A stretch of 6,049 nucleotides of DNA. Source: Bdellovibrionales bacterium (GTDB lineage: Bacteria > Bdellovibrionota > Bdellovibrionia > Bdellovibrionales > JAMPXM01). Below are positions 5,415-6,049 of the stretch, piece by piece. How positions within the stretch are numbered: position 1 is the first letter of the stretch; the number at the start of each line of letters is the position of its first letter. Made by a program: the position numbers and the translations under genes. The notes beneath the pieces are model-generated. The model searched no databases, was not told the origin of the DNA, and saw only the letters and a program-made list of their open reading frames with translations. The stretch covers positions 1 to 6,049 of the forward strand of contig SXSP01000495.1 in assembly GCA_005792225.1 (NCBI GenBank), given 5' to 3'.

Positions 5415-5639
5415 ATGAGCGAGAAGAAAGAGCCAGCACGTCTCGTACGCTGCCCGAACTGCGGTAAACAGGCAAAGTTCACCCCCGGAAACCCCTACCG
5501 GCCCTTCTGTTCCGAGCGCTGCAAGATCATCGATCTCGGAGCTTGGGCCGAAGAAAAGTACGCTATTCCCGTCGCGCGTCCCGAACCCGCGCTCGATCCC
5601 ACCGAGCCCCCCGTCGACACCGGCGACGAGAACGATTGA
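5415..5639 (+). CDS. yacG: DNA gyrase inhibitor / zinc-binding protein YacG
   Basis: This encodes 74 residues. YacG binds one zinc ion and, in E. coli, interacts with GyrB and inhibits gyrase. The zinc knuckle is complete: CPNC (C13, C16) and CSERC (C32, C36), with the conserved linker GNPYRPF and the downstream [14 protein letters not shown] (39-52) that marks this family. The remaining tail is acidic and proline-rich ([18 protein letters not shown]), as in many YacG proteins. The frame could open 12 codons earlier at a TTG (5379), but that codon is part of a good -35 box and the extra residues are not conserved-looking, so the ATG at 5415 is preferred. It is divergent from the DUF1704 gene, with 70 bp between the outermost starts. 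It lies 165 bp before the HU gene; no strong terminator is seen between them. Confidence 0.93.
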   Translation: MSEKKEPARLVRCPNCGKQAKFTPGNPYRPFCSERCKIIDLGAWAEEKYAIPVARPEPALDPTEPPVDTGDEND

Positions 5640-5684
5640 TCAACGGCGAAACCGCCCAAATTCAAAGCGAGCCTAAAAATCCCG

Positions 5685-5713
5685 TTGACCAAATGATTTC
5701 AGTTGGTTTGAAT
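5685..5713 (+). promoter_or_regulatory. Possible promoter of the HU gene
   Basis: TTGACC (5685-5690) is separated by 17 bp from TTGAAT (5708-5713); the -35 box matches five of six consensus bases and the -10 box four of six. A 7-bp inverted repeat, GTTGGTT (5702-5708) and AACCAAC (5720-5726), overlaps the -10 box and start region. The expected leader is about 85 bases and includes an unstructured CAACAACAAC run (5771-5780) before the ribosome binding site. Confidence 0.35.
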
Positions 5714-5793
5714 TTCGCTAACCAACAAGGAATGCATCAAGCATAGGCAACTTGCTCGTGCAGCTTGTGACAACAACAACCGTTCCTACAACT

Positions 5794-5799
5794 AGGGAG
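5794..5799 (+). promoter_or_regulatory. Ribosome binding site AGGGAG of the HU gene
   Basis: AGGGAG lies five bases before the ATG at 5805, in a low-structure, AC-rich leader. It supports the chosen start and suggests strong translation, as expected for an abundant nucleoid protein. Confidence 0.6.
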
Positions 5800-5804
5800 A
5801 ACAG

Positions 5805-6049
5805 ATGAACAAAGCCGAGCTGATCGAATTGCTCTCGAACGAAACAAAAATGACAAAGGCGCAAACTGAGCGCATGCTCGACGCCACTCTCGAGACAATC
5901 AAAAAGACAGTTAAAAAAGGCGACGAAGTAAAACTCGTTGGCTTCGGCACTTTCACAAAAGCAAAGCGCAAGGCACGCATGGGCCGTAACCCCCAAACTG
6001 GCAAGTCGATCAAAATCCCGGCTTCTTGGTTCCCGAAATTCCGCCCCGG
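5805..6049 (+). CDS. hup: HU-family DNA-binding nucleoid protein (3' end cut by window)
   Basis: The first 81 residues plus a partial codon are present; HU proteins are normally about 90 residues, so only the last few are missing. HU forms dimers that bend and compact DNA with little sequence preference. The helical N-terminus MNKAELIELLSNETKMTKAQ is typical, GFGTF (46-50) is the conserved turn, and GRNPQTGKSIKIPAS (60-74) is the DNA-contacting arm with the intercalating proline P63 in RNP. SWFPKFRPG then leads into the C-terminal helix. The usual AAxxxPxF of this segment has SW in place of the more common AK, a small variation. HU rather than IHF is favoured by the MNKAELIE start. Many Lys codons are AAA/AAG with otherwise C-ending codons, in keeping with a highly expressed gene. 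It has its own likely promoter and a good ribosome binding site. Confidence 0.95.
   Translation, partial: MNKAELIELLSNETKMTKAQTERMLDATLETIKKTVKKGDEVKLVGFGTFTKAKRKARMGRNPQTGKSIKIPASWFPKFRP

Noticed and set aside
5644..5655. GGCG-AAAC-CGCC hairpin after yacG as a terminator
   Set aside because: The stem is only 4 bp and no T-run follows, so it does not meet the pattern of an intrinsic terminator.
5543..5746. 67-codon + strand ORF overlapping yacG, and its last 17 codons from the ATG at 5693 as a leader peptide
   Set aside because: The product is a run of Arg/Ser/His typical of an out-of-frame GC-rich read, and neither start has a ribosome binding site.

Overview
This window looks like a chromosomal segment of a Gram-negative bacterium of moderately high GC. 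YacG, which is typical of proteobacteria, an HU protein and a Sec signal peptide support that. The overall style would suit a deltaproteobacterial or Bdellovibrio-like lineage, but this is a guess from gene content and no marker fixes the taxon.

Layout. Positions 1-201 hold the 3' end of an unrecognised + strand gene. It converges on a small minus-strand DUF2188-like gene (233-550, TTG start with a strong ribosome binding site). Positions 551-980 contain no secure gene: there is one weak minus-strand candidate (571-903) and a set of mutually exclusive short hairpins just before the DUF2188-like gene. A minus-strand AlkA-type DNA glycosylase (981-1616) is divergent from a + strand class I glutamine amidotransferase (1712-2416). 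The amidotransferase overlaps by 31 bp, tail to tail, with a secreted transglutaminase-elicitor family protein (minus, 2386-3909). Upstream of that, on the same strand, lies a DUF1704 / QEGLA-motif metallopeptidase related to the eukaryotic tyrosine carboxypeptidase MATCAP (3998-5344). It is divergent from yacG (5415-5639, +). An HU-type nucleoid protein (5805 to the window end, +) closes the window, truncated near its C-terminus.

The most notable content is the minus-strand pair at 2386-5344. The distal gene encodes an exported papain-like/transglutaminase-type protein carrying a bacterial version of the Phytophthora Pep-13 motif (VWNQPIRSYKFKY). The proximal gene encodes a cytosolic-looking zinc peptidase homologue with intact HExxxH and QEGLA motifs. 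A near-perfect operator-like palindrome covers the annotated start of the peptidase gene and may regulate the pair. The remaining genes (DNA repair, glutamine amidotransferase, gyrase inhibitor, nucleoid protein) look like ordinary housekeeping genes. No rRNA, tRNA, CRISPR array, IS element or phage gene was seen.
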